From assembly GCA_964596985.1 (NCBI GenBank), contig CAZQWG010000005.1, positions 68,197 to 132,196 of the forward strand: a DNA stretch of 64,000 nt. The letters are read 5' to 3'. The first letter of the stretch is position 1. The number at the start of each line of letters is the position of its first letter. The stretch is from GCA-020345945 sp964596985. GTDB taxonomy: Archaea > Thermoproteota > Bathyarchaeia > RBG-16-48-13 > GCA-020345945. The notes below the pieces were generated by a model. It searched no databases. It was given only the letters and a program-made list of their open reading frames with translations, and was not told where the DNA came from. Positions 1 to 9,710 of the stretch are shown here, piece after piece. Made by a program: the position numbers and the translations under genes.

Positions 1-1
1 G

Positions 2-1105
2 TCATCAAGACCTTTAGGGGTCTGGAAGTATCGAGAATTCCTCCCTTTCCGTAATCCAGACGGCATCGTGACTCTCGAAGAGGGAGGGACTAGTCTAACC
101 CATTGCAAGAAATTGGGTTCAAAACTGGGATTGACCAGACTATTCGTCAAGAACGAGGGAGAGAACCCGACAGGCTCATTCAAAGATCGCGGGATGACGG
201 TAGGGGTTACCAAAGCCCTCAGACTCGGAAGCAAAGCGGTGATTTGCGCCTCGACAGGCAACACCGCTTCCTCCCTCGCAGCATACGCAGCAAAAGCAGG
301 AATGGAATGCGTGGTTATCATCCCCGAGGGAAAGATTGCACTGGGGAAATTGGCTCAAGCAATGATGTACGGGGCAAGAGTCGTCTCCGTCAAAGGCAAC
401 TTCGATGAAGCTCTAGAGCTTGTAATGAAATCTTGCGATCAGCTTGGTTTCTACCTACTCAACTCGATAAATCCCTATAGGATAGAGGGGCAGAAAACGG
501 GTGCCTTCGAGGTCTGCGAACAACTCGGTTCACCCCCGGATACCCTCATCATACCGGTCGGAAACGCGGGAAACATCTCCGCATACTGGAAGGGGTTCAA
601 AGAGTTCTCTTTGGTAGGTCTAAGCAAGAAACTACCGAGAATGGTCGGCATTCAGGCCCACGGGGCCTCCCCCATCGTCGAGGCATTCAAACGGCAATCA
701 GAAGCACTCAAACCAGTAGAATCGCCTGAAACCGTTGCAACCGCCATCCGAATAGGAAAACCGATCTCGTGGAAGAAAGCGCTCACGGCGATCCACGAGT
801 CCAATGGACTTGCGGATAGCGTAACGGACAGCGAGATACTCTACGCACAGAAACTGCTTGCAAGAGAGGAAGGCCTATTCGTGGAACCTGCAAGCGCTGC
901 AAGTATAGCGGGGCTGATCAAACTCAGGGATATTGGGGAGATAGATCCGGCTGAAACCGTTGTATGTGTGACTACGGGTCACGGTTTAAAAGATCCTGAG
1001 ATCGTTCTCAAGTCTTGCGGCGAGATACTCGTGATAGAGGGAACAGTAGAAGAACTTGCAAGATCCTTGAAAATCCCTGTAGAAGCAGCAATAGCCTCAG
1101 CTTGA
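2..1105 (+). CDS. thrC: Threonine synthase, 5' end cut by window edge
   Basis: This PLP enzyme converts O-phosphohomoserine to threonine in the cytoplasm. The frame is open back to base 2 and reads GVWKYREFLP followed by IVTLEEGGTSL, the usual threonine synthase N-terminus, so the true start lies upstream of the window and an internal GTG near 68 is not the start. The PLP lysine lies in NPTGSFKDRGM, and a glycine-rich phosphate loop (PVGNAGN) follows. About 367 residues are present, nearly full length. It is followed after 17 bases by homoserine dehydrogenase and then aspartate kinase, so the branch enzymes for threonine sit in one operon. The family call is firm. Confidence 0.95.
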   Translation, partial: SSRPLGVWKYREFLPFRNPDGIVTLEEGGTSLTHCKKLGSKLGLTRLFVKNEGENPTGSFKDRGMTVGVTKALRLGSKAVICASTGNTASSLAAYAAKAGMECVVIIPEGKIALGKLAQAMMYGARVVSVKGNFDEALELVMKSCDQLGFYLLNSINPYRIEGQKTGAFEVCEQLGSPPDTLIIPVGNAGNISAYWKGFKEFSLVGLSKKLPRMVGIQAHGASPIVEAFKRQSEALKPVESPETVATAIRIGKPISWKKALTAIHESNGLADSVTDSEILYAQKLLAREEGLFVEPASAASIAGLIKLRDIGEIDPAETVVCVTTGHGLKDPEIVLKSCGEILVIEGTVEELARSLKIPVEAAIASA

Positions 1106-1122
1106 ATACGGGAGGAAAATCT

Positions 1123-2148
1123 GTGAGAATAATATTGGTAGGTTTCGGGGTCGTCGGCAAGAGTATTGTACAAGTACTACTCGAGAATACCAGCCTCCTC
1201 ATTAGGAACTACGGAGTCTCGCCGAAAGTCGTCGCGATAGTCGACTCGCAAGGATGCGCATTGAACCCGAGGGGAATAGACTTGAAGCAGGCTCTTACAG
1301 TGAAAGAGAACCTTGGCTCCATCTCACGTATGCCGAAGTTCGGAAGCCCCAAGATGACCTCAGCAGAGGTAGTCGAGAATACAGACGCAGAGATCATGAT
1401 AGACACCACACCGACGAATACCCAGACCGGCGAACCAGGACTGACAAACATCAAAACCGCATTAAGGACGGGCAAACACGTTGTCACCTCGAACAAGGGA
1501 CCCCTAGCACTAGCCTTACCATCTTTGACCGAACTAGCCCTCTACAATAGGGTGCAACTCCGCTTCGGAGGATCGGTTGGAGCCGGCACACCAATTCTCG
1601 AGTTCGCGAAGAAATGTCTTCTTGGAAACGAGATTCTCTCAGCGCAAGGAATACTCAACGGTACAACAAACTTCATACTGACCTCGATGACCGACCGTAA
1701 AATCGCTTTCTCTGATGCTTTGAAGGAGGCGCAAGAGCGAGGCTACGCTGAGACCGACCCCTCAAACGACATCAAAGGAATCGACACAGCCTGTAAACTC
1801 GTCATCATTGCAAACTGGGTCATGGGAATGCCCGTAACCCTCCCAGATGTTGATATTGAAGGAATCGAGAACGTAACCATCGACGACATAAGTAAGGCGG
1901 CAAACAAGCGTTGCACCATCAAACTGATAGGGGAAATCAACGAAGGTCTTCGTGTCACCCCAAGAATGATCGAGTGGGAGCATCCACTCAGCGGGATCAG
2001 AGGAGCACTGAACGCGATAACATTCCAAACAAGCTTGGCAGGTGAACAAACTGTGATTGGGTTGGGTGCTGGTGGGAGAGTAACAAGTAGTGCAATCCTG
2101 GCAGACATAATCGACATAGCCCAAATCATTCGACGCAAAGGTGACTGA
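1123..2148 (+). CDS. hom: Homoserine dehydrogenase
   Basis: It reduces aspartate semialdehyde to homoserine. The GTG at 1123 is chosen because GGAGG lies at 1111-1115, 7 bases upstream, and the Rossmann motif GFGVVG follows within ten residues; the longer open frame upstream overlaps thrC and is not conserved in character. The middle carries SNKGPLAL (catalytic lysine region) and GILNGTTNFIL, the homoserine dehydrogenase signature. The protein is 341 residues without the C-terminal ACT domain found in many bacterial enzymes, so feedback control probably acts at the neighbouring aspartate kinase. Its stop is 2 bases before the aspartate kinase start, which indicates translational coupling. Confidence 0.95.
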   Translation: MRIILVGFGVVGKSIVQVLLENTSLLIRNYGVSPKVVAIVDSQGCALNPRGIDLKQALTVKENLGSISRMPKFGSPKMTSAEVVENTDAEIMIDTTPTNTQTGEPGLTNIKTALRTGKHVVTSNKGPLALALPSLTELALYNRVQLRFGGSVGAGTPILEFAKKCLLGNEILSAQGILNGTTNFILTSMTDRKIAFSDALKEAQERGYAETDPSNDIKGIDTACKLVIIANWVMGMPVTLPDVDIEGIENVTIDDISKAANKRCTIKLIGEINEGLRVTPRMIEWEHPLSGIRGALNAITFQTSLAGEQTVIGLGAGGRVTSSAILADIIDIAQIIRRKGD

Positions 2149-2150
2149 GT

Positions 2151-3560
2151 TTGAAGTTGGTGATGAAATTCGGAGGCAGCTCGCTCTCGGATGGGGCTCA
2201 GATCAGGAGAGCAGCAGAACTCGTTTCGAGTTACTTCGAAAAGGGAATAACCCCTGTAGTCGTAGCTTCGGCGATGAGCGGGATAACCGACGATTTGATT
2301 GAAGTAGCAGAAGTAGCAGCAAGGGGGAGGAAAGAGCCCATCGAAGAGTTCCTAGAATCCTTTGGTGAACGCCACAAGGCTGCACTTTCCGACTCCATAC
2401 ATGGGAAGAGGAATCTCTCACAGACAAACTCGAATCTGGAGCAGGAACTCGAGAACCTTGAACAAATTCTAACAGGCATATCGTATCTGAGAGAGATAAC
2501 GCCACGCTCAAAGGACTATGTACTATCTTTTGGGGAACGTCTCTCTTCGAGAATCCTCTGTGGAGCACTAATCGATGCTGGACTCGAAGCAGAATACCTC
2601 GCTGGAGGAGACGCGGGCATACTGACCGACGATAACTACGGTTCAGCCAAACCGCTGATGAAGACAACCCTCCAGCAAGTTCAGACCAAGCTTAACCCGT
2701 TACTCGACAAGAGAATAGTCCCGGTCATCACCGGTTTCATTGGAGAGACACAGAATGGGGTGACAACCACCTTGGGCAGAGGGGGTTCAGATTACACTGC
2801 CACTATCGTTGGGGCTGCGATCAAGGCCGATGAAGTCTGGATCTGGAGTAATGTCGACGGACTCATGACCGCAGACCCTAAGCTCGTATCCGACGCCAAG
2901 ACAATCTCAAAGGTATCCTTCTCAGAAGCAATGGAGATGGTGTACTTTGGGGCAAAGAATATGCACCCGAAAGCCCTTGAGCCAGCCGAGGATCACGACC
3001 TTCCTGTTCGCATAAAGAATACCTTCAACCCTGAGCACCCAGGAACAGTGATCCATGCAAGAGAGGAAACTCCAACTGAGAATATTGCTCGAGCGATATC
3101 AATCATTCGCGATGTAGCACTGGTTACGGTTGCCGGTGCCGGAGTAATAGGCACACCAGACGTTGTAGCTGAAGTCTTCTCCCTCCTCGGTTCACTTGGA
3201 GTAGACGTCTACATGATCTCTCAAGGGTCTTCTGCGGCAAACATCTCCTTCGCAATTCCCCGAGACGTATTGGACAAGACGATCAACCTACTTGAGATGC
3301 AGCTGCTTGGGGATGATGTAAGAAACATAACCTCCGAGGATGACGTCTCTATCGTAGCAGTCATTGGAGCAGGAATGAAAGGAATCCCCGGAGTTGCGGC
3401 AAGGGTCTTCCGCTCGGTAGCTAACAAGAACGTGAACGTTCGAATGATAGCCCAAGGTTCTTCAGAGCTAAACATATCCTTCATGGTGAAGGAGGACGAT
3501 ATCATTACAACGGCCCAGGCATTGCATGATGAATTCAGGCTCAGTCAAAACCATTCTTGA
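2151..3560 (+). CDS. lysC: Aspartate kinase with tandem ACT domains
   Basis: It phosphorylates aspartate, the entry to threonine, methionine and homocysteine. The protein starts at a TTG directly after hom and opens with MKFGGSS, the amino-acid-kinase nucleotide motif. The kinase domain runs to about residue 300. Two ACT repeats follow, visible as paired segments containing VYMISQGSSAANISF and VRMIAQGSSELNISF, the usual allosteric effector site. Lysine here is likely made by the LysW route, so threonine is the more probable effector, but that is inference. Length (469 residues) is normal. Confidence 0.95.
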   Translation: MKLVMKFGGSSLSDGAQIRRAAELVSSYFEKGITPVVVASAMSGITDDLIEVAEVAARGRKEPIEEFLESFGERHKAALSDSIHGKRNLSQTNSNLEQELENLEQILTGISYLREITPRSKDYVLSFGERLSSRILCGALIDAGLEAEYLAGGDAGILTDDNYGSAKPLMKTTLQQVQTKLNPLLDKRIVPVITGFIGETQNGVTTTLGRGGSDYTATIVGAAIKADEVWIWSNVDGLMTADPKLVSDAKTISKVSFSEAMEMVYFGAKNMHPKALEPAEDHDLPVRIKNTFNPEHPGTVIHAREETPTENIARAISIIRDVALVTVAGAGVIGTPDVVAEVFSLLGSLGVDVYMISQGSSAANISFAIPRDVLDKTINLLEMQLLGDDVRNITSEDDVSIVAVIGAGMKGIPGVAARVFRSVANKNVNVRMIAQGSSELNISFMVKEDDIITTAQALHDEFRLSQNHS

Positions 3561-3621
3561 CCAGCACTGCTAGAATGTCTGTACAGAGCTAAGACGCTAT
3601 TCACCCTCGGAAGGCATTCCC

Positions 3622-4569
3622 ATGCCAATCTACGAAGACCGATTTGGTGGAAAAGCCACAAAAAGAAGCAACTTCGGCCTTGAACTTACGGACCAAAAGA
3701 AAGGGACTCTGACCACATCGAAGTCTTGTGAGAAAGCAAACCTATCCTATCACGTCGTAGATTCGGAACGCACAGAACACTACCTTCAGGCCGATGAAAT
3801 CACGCAGCTTGCCTCTGAAACCAGCAAGCTGAAGACGATCCTGACGATCTCCTCCAGACACAGCCTCGCCCCTGACTATCTCCGGGGAATCGCACCTGCG
3901 TTGAAACAGGCACCGAAGATAGGACTCAATCTAGTAGTCGGCAACCCCGCATACCTGAGTGCCTTGGAGGTAGAATCCAACCCTATCGAAACGCTTTCAA
4001 ATCTAGCCTCCTTGACTCGCAGGCTTCTGCCGGAAATAGAGGTATTCATAGGGACTGAAGGCCTGTTCGATTCATCCCTCTCTTTAGCGAAGAGATATCG
4101 CATGAACCCCTTCCTTCTGCTTGATAGAACCGTAAGAGTCGAATCTCTTGAAATCCGAAGAGAAATCCCCGACACAAGGATAGCTGTGTATGCCCCATAC
4201 CTGATTTCGGGTCAGAAAGAGAACTTGGCTCGCGAGATCCTGGTATCGCTTGGTCCCTACGTTGTTCGCAGGAAGTGGGTTCAGGAGAGAATGGTTGAGA
4301 ACGGCTTCAAACCGGTCTACAAGTCGGTCAAACAGTCCGCCGAGGAATCGAAGAAGACCGGTATGGTGCTAGAAGATGATGACCTGGGAAAACTCATACT
4401 GGATTGCGCGTCTGAACTAGCGATCTACGGAGACGCCATTAAAGTTGCAGAAGGAATTCATACCCTCTTTGAGGAGGGGATAAACGTCGTCGTAGGCTCT
4501 CCAGTGAGAGACTGTAAGGAACAAGTGATGGCTTTTGGGTGGTGTGTGGAGTTAGCCTCTTCCCACTAG
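3622..4569 (+). CDS. Unknown protein, possible luciferase-like TIM barrel
   Basis: I do not recognise this 315-residue protein with certainty. It has no membrane segment or signal peptide. Alternating hydrophobic strands and helices (KIGLNLVVG, PEIEVFIGTEG, RIAVYAPY) suggest a TIM barrel. The C-terminal pattern, IYGDAIKVAEGIHTLFEEGI followed by VVVGSPV, resembles the substrate-control region of luciferase-like/F420-dependent oxidoreductases, where G-x-x-E precedes a terminal G-V segment. It lies 61 bases after aspartate kinase on the same strand and converges on bax1. A role linked to the threonine genes is possible but unsupported. The start ATG has only a weak upstream purine stretch. Confidence 0.6.
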   Translation: MPIYEDRFGGKATKRSNFGLELTDQKKGTLTTSKSCEKANLSYHVVDSERTEHYLQADEITQLASETSKLKTILTISSRHSLAPDYLRGIAPALKQAPKIGLNLVVGNPAYLSALEVESNPIETLSNLASLTRRLLPEIEVFIGTEGLFDSSLSLAKRYRMNPFLLLDRTVRVESLEIRREIPDTRIAVYAPYLISGQKENLAREILVSLGPYVVRRKWVQERMVENGFKPVYKSVKQSAEESKKTGMVLEDDDLGKLILDCASELAIYGDAIKVAEGIHTLFEEGINVVVGSPVRDCKEQVMAFGWCVELASSH

Positions 4570-4647
4570 AAGAATATTCGTCTGTCAAAGTCCTTACGCT
4601 TGAGTCTCCCGGAGGCTTCTTGACGTTCCGAATTATCTTACAGTGTC

Positions 4648-6234
4648 TCAACGATTCTCGGCGATCCTCGGTGTGGGTGGATTGTTCCGACGGACCTTAG
4701 CTGACTTTGGATCTATTCCGTGCCAATCTATTCTATATCCTAGGGCGTCCAGGATGATCGTTGGTTTTTTTCCATCCGCGTCTTCGATGATCTTTGAGGC
4801 CTCCTCGAAGCTAAGTTCTCCCTGCGTAAGCCGCTTCTCCAACATCTGATGAATACCCTTAAGCTTCGATTGCCGGACGAGAATGTCCCCTAGCCGTGTG
4901 TATCCTGGAATCCCCCTCTCGTTGAGGACTTCTCTGACGGCTTTCTCCTCAACTCCTAGCTCTTCTGCCAGATCTCTGAGTTCGACAACAGGTCTCCGGG
5001 GAGAAAGGTCCATAGTGGAGAGCCGTCGAACCTGTTCCTCCACCAAACGTTCCTCTTTGGCTTTAAGGAAGACCAGGACTGGTCTGAGGGGTATCCTCCG
5101 CCTGTAGTAGATCACGTTCAGCTTCCTTCCGATTCTGTCCAGTTCTTTGCAGGCCAAGTTTCTGTCTGCAGCAACAATCATCTGCACGTCGCCTAACGAT
5201 TCGAGTTTCTTGACCTTTTCTCTGAGGTACTCGGGGGTCCAGAACCCTACTACCTCCAGGAAGACCTTCATGCCACGTTTCTCGAAGCTGAAGTCGGGGA
5301 TCATTACCTGTTTTCCCACGGGAATAGGTTCGGGTTCCCTCGTAACGATCCAGCCCGTCGCTAGGCTCTCGAAACGATATGCGAAATCTTGTTCTATAGA
5401 ACTGTCGTAGACGTCCTCACGCGTTTCGACGGCTTCTAGATACTCACCGTGGTCTCGGCTGTTCAAAGCGAGGTTAAGCAAGTGCCCCTTGCTCTTGTAT
5501 GGTAGGATCTTTGCCTTTACGTCCCATCCAGGGCTTTGCACGATGGTTGGCAGTAGTTTGGCAAGACGCGTCCCGTACCTACGGTTGAGTTTGAAGAGTG
5601 AGATCGGACCATCCACCTTCACCTGATATTTGCTGTCGCTTCGGAATATCGTGTATATAAGTCCCAGCCATTTTATTTGCCTGAATATGTTTTGCCAGTT
5701 ACCTTCGGTGGTGAACTCGATCTCTGTCGCGGAGAAGAGGAGTGTTTGGGTCAAGCTGAGATTGTATTGTCTAAGCAGGGTCTCTGGGCTGACACGCTTG
5801 AAGTCTTTCAGGATGAGTTCGCCTTCCAGATCCCCGTAGAGAGACTCTTCCAGTTCTTCCACCGTAATCTCTAGTATTGAAGCGGCTTGATGGAGGATGG
5901 TTTGCCTCTCCTTTTGGGAGGTTGGAATCCCTCTTTCGTGGGCTGTCTCGAAGACCTGCCTCCTAGCCTTGACCGGGTCTAGGGATCCTCTTGACTCAAG
6001 TTGGCATCTTCGATCTAGAAGGATCGAGAGTCCTCTGACGTATCGGTAGTCGTGGCCTAGTTCCTCTAGCCCCCCTACTGCCTCGTTCAACTCATCTCTT
6101 CTTCTACCTGCATAGTCTGCATAGGTTTGGATTAGCAGCCCTGCAATCTCGAGGTTCTCTTGGTTCAGTCTGGCATAGACTGGGCTTATCTTCTCTCGCC
6201 GTCTCCTTGTGATCAGCAGATTGCTGGGCAGCAA
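4648..6234 (-). CDS. bax1: Bax1-type nuclease (DUF790), XPB partner
   Basis: Bax1 proteins bind archaeal XPB and cut DNA near the bubble edge, giving a helicase-nuclease pair for repair. The 528-residue product starts MLPSNLL, typical of DUF790, with a helical N-terminal half and a nuclease core near residues 310-390 where IPDFSFEKRGMKVFLEVVGF supplies a PD-(D/E)-x-V-like metal site. A C-terminal region of about 130 residues (from roughly 400) looks like a helical/winged-helix addition (ELRDLAEELGVEEKAVREVL) that may contact DNA. It begins 12 bases after the xpb stop and is surely cotranscribed with it. Confidence 0.9.
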   Translation of the reverse strand: MLPSNLLITRRRREKISPVYARLNQENLEIAGLLIQTYADYAGRRRDELNEAVGGLEELGHDYRYVRGLSILLDRRCQLESRGSLDPVKARRQVFETAHERGIPTSQKERQTILHQAASILEITVEELEESLYGDLEGELILKDFKRVSPETLLRQYNLSLTQTLLFSATEIEFTTEGNWQNIFRQIKWLGLIYTIFRSDSKYQVKVDGPISLFKLNRRYGTRLAKLLPTIVQSPGWDVKAKILPYKSKGHLLNLALNSRDHGEYLEAVETREDVYDSSIEQDFAYRFESLATGWIVTREPEPIPVGKQVMIPDFSFEKRGMKVFLEVVGFWTPEYLREKVKKLESLGDVQMIVAADRNLACKELDRIGRKLNVIYYRRRIPLRPVLVFLKAKEERLVEEQVRRLSTMDLSPRRPVVELRDLAEELGVEEKAVREVLNERGIPGYTRLGDILVRQSKLKGIHQMLEKRLTQGELSFEEASKIIEDADGKKPTIILDALGYRIDWHGIDPKSAKVRRNNPPTPRIAENR

Positions 6235-6246
6235 AGTCTCGTTCCC

Positions 6247-7578
6247 CTATTGGCGTCTCCTCTGGCTGATTCTCGTCTCCAGCGTGTCTCGGGTGACAAG
6301 CTCGATGAGCTTTGCATATTTTCCCTCGCGTTTTCTCAGGATTCTCCCTAGCCGTTGGATATATTCCCTGCTACTTCCTGTTCCGCTTAGGATGAAGCCT
6401 ATCGATGCGTCTGGGACGTCGACACCTTCATCCAACACTTGAGAGGTCGCTACGACTCTGTACTCCCCTGCCTTGAACCTCTCTAGGATCTGTTTCCTTT
6501 CCTCCCTTGGAGTCTGGTGGGTTATTGCTGGAATAAGGAATCGGCGGCTTATTAGGTAGACAAGCCGATTGTACCGGGTGAATACCAGTGCTTTCTCCTT
6601 CTTGTAGGACTTGAGGAAGTCTCCTAGGATCTTGATCTTGGCTTCCGAGTTCAAAGCCGCCTCCAATGCCCGATTTCTGGCTAAGAGAGCCTGTCTGGCT
6701 TCAGGGTCGCGTCCCGTCCTCATGATGAATCTCTGGAAATCCTGGGGGCTCCTGAGCACGATCCTCCTCTTCTTAAGGTAACTTGTGAAAATACCATAGT
6801 CCCTCTCATAGAGTGTGCGCTCGTCCAGGGTAAGATCCACAAATACCTTCTCGTGAGTGTAAGAGGAGAGATGTCTTCCGACCAAGGCATCCACCCCCAA
6901 CTGGTAGACACGGCCGCCAACAAGCCTTGGCAGATCCAGGTGTCGGTCATCCTCTCTTTCATAGGTAGCCGTTAATCCCATTCGATAAGGTGCTATGTAC
7001 ATCTCGGCTATCTGGCTGTAGCTTGGAGCTGGTAGATGGTGGACCTCGTCGAATACAATGAGCATGAACCTGTTTCCCAACTGCTCGGCTCGAAGGTAGG
7101 CTGAATCGTAGGTGGAGATGGTTATGGGCATGAGCTTGCCTTCTCCTCCACCATAAGTCCCGACCTCCACTCCGAATTTGGAGCTCAGATGCTGGCTCCA
7201 CTGGTCCAGGAGGTCGAGTGTGGGAACAACCACCAGCGTGGGAACATTAAGCTTCTCTATGGCTTTCAAGGCAATGAAGGTCTTTCCCGCCCCAGTAGGT
7301 AGGACGATCACCCCTCTCATACCTGCGTCCAGCCAAGCACCTAAGGCTTCCTTCTGGTAGGGTCTCAGCTCAACCTGACATGTAAGACGAGGAAGCGGAG
7401 GTGGATTAGGTACCTCATCCCTGTAGTCTACTCGACTTCGGTCCAGGTAGGACAAGATTTCAGGATAGTAGATTGCCATAGCGCGATAGGCGTCAACCCT
7501 GGGGTCCCATCGCCCATATGGGGTTCCCAACTCCCCGTAAATTAGGAGGCTCCCCTTATCGTATCTTAGCCGGATCAT
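6247..7578 (-). CDS. xpb: XPB-like DNA helicase
   Basis: This superfamily 2 helicase of repair and possibly transcription is 443 residues from the chosen ATG. An upstream in-frame extension of 15 residues is rejected because AAAGGGA lies 5 bases before this ATG and MIRLRYDKGSLLIYG is the usual family start. Visible motifs are LPTGAGKT (Walker A, residues 93-100), VFDEVHH (DEVH box), the XPB-specific RED triplet in TYEREDDRH, and QRLGRILRKREGK (motif VI). It is first in a two-gene operon with bax1. Confidence 0.95.
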   Translation of the reverse strand: MIRLRYDKGSLLIYGELGTPYGRWDPRVDAYRAMAIYYPEILSYLDRSRVDYRDEVPNPPPLPRLTCQVELRPYQKEALGAWLDAGMRGVIVLPTGAGKTFIALKAIEKLNVPTLVVVPTLDLLDQWSQHLSSKFGVEVGTYGGGEGKLMPITISTYDSAYLRAEQLGNRFMLIVFDEVHHLPAPSYSQIAEMYIAPYRMGLTATYEREDDRHLDLPRLVGGRVYQLGVDALVGRHLSSYTHEKVFVDLTLDERTLYERDYGIFTSYLKKRRIVLRSPQDFQRFIMRTGRDPEARQALLARNRALEAALNSEAKIKILGDFLKSYKKEKALVFTRYNRLVYLISRRFLIPAITHQTPREERKQILERFKAGEYRVVATSQVLDEGVDVPDASIGFILSGTGSSREYIQRLGRILRKREGKYAKLIELVTRDTLETRISQRRRQ

Positions 7579-7776
7579 CGTGTTCCCTTTGCTACGATTT
7601 ATTTTTCTCCTCAGGATACCCATAACTTTTTGTAGGTATGTCGTGCGTCGAGAAGACGTTACACGGCACGATCAGAGAACGAATCGAACCGTGGAAAGAC
7701 CGGAAGTGACCTGTTTTCTCTCTGCGCGCATACAGGTATTCGCTTCGAAAACGGGCTGGAAGCCAGCTTCGGCATG

Positions 7777-7782
7777 TATAAA
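7777..7782 (+). promoter_or_regulatory. TATA box for the 7818 membrane protein
   Basis: TATAAA sits 36 bases before the GTG at 7818 in an otherwise mixed sequence. Transcription would begin about 25 bases downstream, leaving a leader of about 15 bases. The call is by eye from sequence and spacing. Confidence 0.5.
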
Positions 7783-7817
7783 CACCTGACTCAAGTTCTA
7801 TAGCGCGTGTTTTAGGG

Positions 7818-8345
7818 GTGTTCGAATTCATCGTCGAAAAGCTTGGAGCGAGATATATCCGTTTCCTAGGTCTGTTCAAGTTCGCATTGAAGAGAGCTGT
7901 ACTATCAAACACGCTGGGTTGGGTGCTACTGGTACCCATTCTGTTCCTGACGCATAACGTGGATCCAGAACTTGCAATGTTTACCCTTATTTTGGCGCCT
8001 ATAATCGGAAGCTTAATCGTATTGACGGGTTCATGGCTGCTCGCGCTTGTTCTTCGTTCAAGGTGGCTGAGGCATTGGTATACGGCTGATCTCTGTCCGA
8101 TGGCCGGCTTCAAATGGGATCTGTTATGTGGAGTGGTTACGATGATGCCTGGTGCAGGAATTTTTTCGTATATGGCGTTTTCCCGTGCACCATTCTGGGG
8201 TATCTTAGTTTTCCCATCGGTTCTCGGAGTCCCAGTTGCAGGCGCTGTTGTCCTGTCCCTGATGCGTATCTTGGTAAGAATAGTGAAGAAAACAACACGC
8301 GTGTTTACCGCCTCTAAATCTGCTCCTCACACTACGCACGGATGA
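7818..8345 (+). CDS. Small integral membrane protein, unknown
   Basis: This 175-residue protein begins at a GTG preceded by TTAGGGG. I see about four membrane segments: one near residues 35-50, one near 52-78 (FTLILAPIIGSLIVLTGSWLL), one near 100-125 and one near 130-155. The tail is short and basic. No catalytic motif is apparent and I do not recognise the family. It stands alone between the divergent xpb operon and the mevalonate operon, with its own TATA box. Composition is slightly more AT-rich than the neighbouring enzymes. Confidence 0.6.
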   Translation: MFEFIVEKLGARYIRFLGLFKFALKRAVLSNTLGWVLLVPILFLTHNVDPELAMFTLILAPIIGSLIVLTGSWLLALVLRSRWLRHWYTADLCPMAGFKWDLLCGVVTMMPGAGIFSYMAFSRAPFWGILVFPSVLGVPVAGAVVLSLMRILVRIVKKTTRVFTASKSAPHTTHG

Positions 8346-8642
8346 GGAGGCTCGTTTTGTGGCTAACTTTTTCCTTGCGTAAAGGAATTGAGTGACCTTA
8401 CGTTTCTACGGACTCCTTGAATCGTGTCAGGGGCTTATCGCTGTCAACTATTCGAACAGCGTGGCTGGGTGGCATGGCTGATTCTCTTCTTCGACTTGCG
8501 CTGCTCCCGAACGGGTCCTAGCATTCCTTATTCGACATTTGACGAATATTATCATCGACTAGAAACGAAAAGCTCTTATTCTACCTCTGGGGGCAGAGAG
8601 TTCTAACTAACGCTGAAGAAAAGGGTTGGAAGGTACTCGATC
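8346..8642. other. Intergenic region before mvaS
   Basis: About 300 bases without a supported gene. An AT-rich stretch near 8570 (GCTCTTATTCT) could hold the mvaS promoter, and GGAAGG near 8630 is the likely ribosome site for the TTG at 8643. I see no tRNA or repeat. Confidence 0.4.
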
Positions 8643-9692
8643 TTGATTGGCATAGTAGGATACGGTGCCTATGTCCCCCGCTATCGCATTAAGGTTGAAG
8701 ACATTGCAGATGTCTGGGGGAAGGAGGCTGACCGCATAAAGGATGGGCTTCTCGTCGATGAGAAATCCGTCCCTGCACTCGACGAAGATACTGCTACGAT
8801 ATCTGTGGAGGCAGCCAGAAACGCTCTGAGAATGGCTGACGAGGTGAATCCTCGCGAGATTGGAGCGATCTATGTCGGATCGGAATCGCATCCCTACGCC
8901 GTGAAACCCACGGCAACGATCGTTGCAGAAGCAATTGCTGCAACCCCCTCGTTGACCGCTGCCGACACGGAGTTCGCCTGCAAAGCAGGAACCGCAGGCA
9001 TTCAAGCATGTATGGGGTTGGTGAAGGCCGGTTACATCAAGTATGGTTTGGCAATCGGGGCCGACACAGCCCAAGGTCAACCAGCCGACGCCCTTGAATA
9101 CACGGCAGCAGCCGGAGGTGCCGCCTTTATCATAGGAGGCGACAACGTTGTCGCAGAAATCGAAGATACATACTCGTTCACACAAGACGTTCCGGACTTC
9201 TGGAGGAGAGAGGGGGCGAGTTACCCAAGTCATAGTGGAAGATTCACAGGAGCCCCCGGATACTTCGCGCACGTTCTCGGAGCAACGAGAGGCATGATGG
9301 GTAAACTCGGCACGAAACCCTCGGACTACAAGTACGTAGTATTCCATATGCCTAACGGCAAGTTTCCTCTAAGAGCCTCAGAAATACTGGGATTCACAAA
9401 GGAGCAGATCGTGCCTAGTCTAGTTGTAACAAAGATAGGGAATACCTATTCCGGCTCCTCACTGCTCGGTATATCTGCAGTCTTGGATATTGCCGATCCT
9501 GGAGACCGAATGCTGGTTACCTCGTATGGGTCAGGAGCAGGCGCAGACTCTTTCAGCATCACTGTCACTCCTGAGATAGTCAAGAAGAGGGGGAGAAGCC
9601 CTCCAACCAGTTATTACCTGAACAGAAAGAGCTACGTCGGATACGCTGTCTACGCTAAACTGCGTGGAAAACTGAGGGGATTCGCCGAGTAG
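8643..9692 (+). CDS. mvaS: Hydroxymethylglutaryl-CoA synthase
   Basis: It condenses acetyl-CoA with acetoacetyl-CoA to HMG-CoA for archaeal lipids. The 349-residue protein opens with IGIVGYGAYVPRYRI, typical of archaeal HMGS, from a TTG with GGAAGGT about 8 bases upstream. The nucleophile is Cys113 in EFACKAGTAG, and a conserved SESHPYAVKP loop precedes it. It is the first of a tight trio with thiolase and the DUF35 protein; in methanogens these three form one complex that channels acetoacetyl-CoA. Confidence 0.95.
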   Translation: MIGIVGYGAYVPRYRIKVEDIADVWGKEADRIKDGLLVDEKSVPALDEDTATISVEAARNALRMADEVNPREIGAIYVGSESHPYAVKPTATIVAEAIAATPSLTAADTEFACKAGTAGIQACMGLVKAGYIKYGLAIGADTAQGQPADALEYTAAAGGAAFIIGGDNVVAEIEDTYSFTQDVPDFWRREGASYPSHSGRFTGAPGYFAHVLGATRGMMGKLGTKPSDYKYVVFHMPNGKFPLRASEILGFTKEQIVPSLVVTKIGNTYSGSSLLGISAVLDIADPGDRMLVTSYGSGAGADSFSITVTPEIVKKRGRSPPTSYYLNRKSYVGYAVYAKLRGKLRGFAE

Positions 9693-9710
9693 GAGTACAG
9701 AGGGGATTTA

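Noticed and set aside
8607..9347. A 246-residue minus-strand open frame inside mvaS
   Set aside because: It is the reverse-strand shadow of HMG-CoA synthase: it has no family character and no ribosome site.
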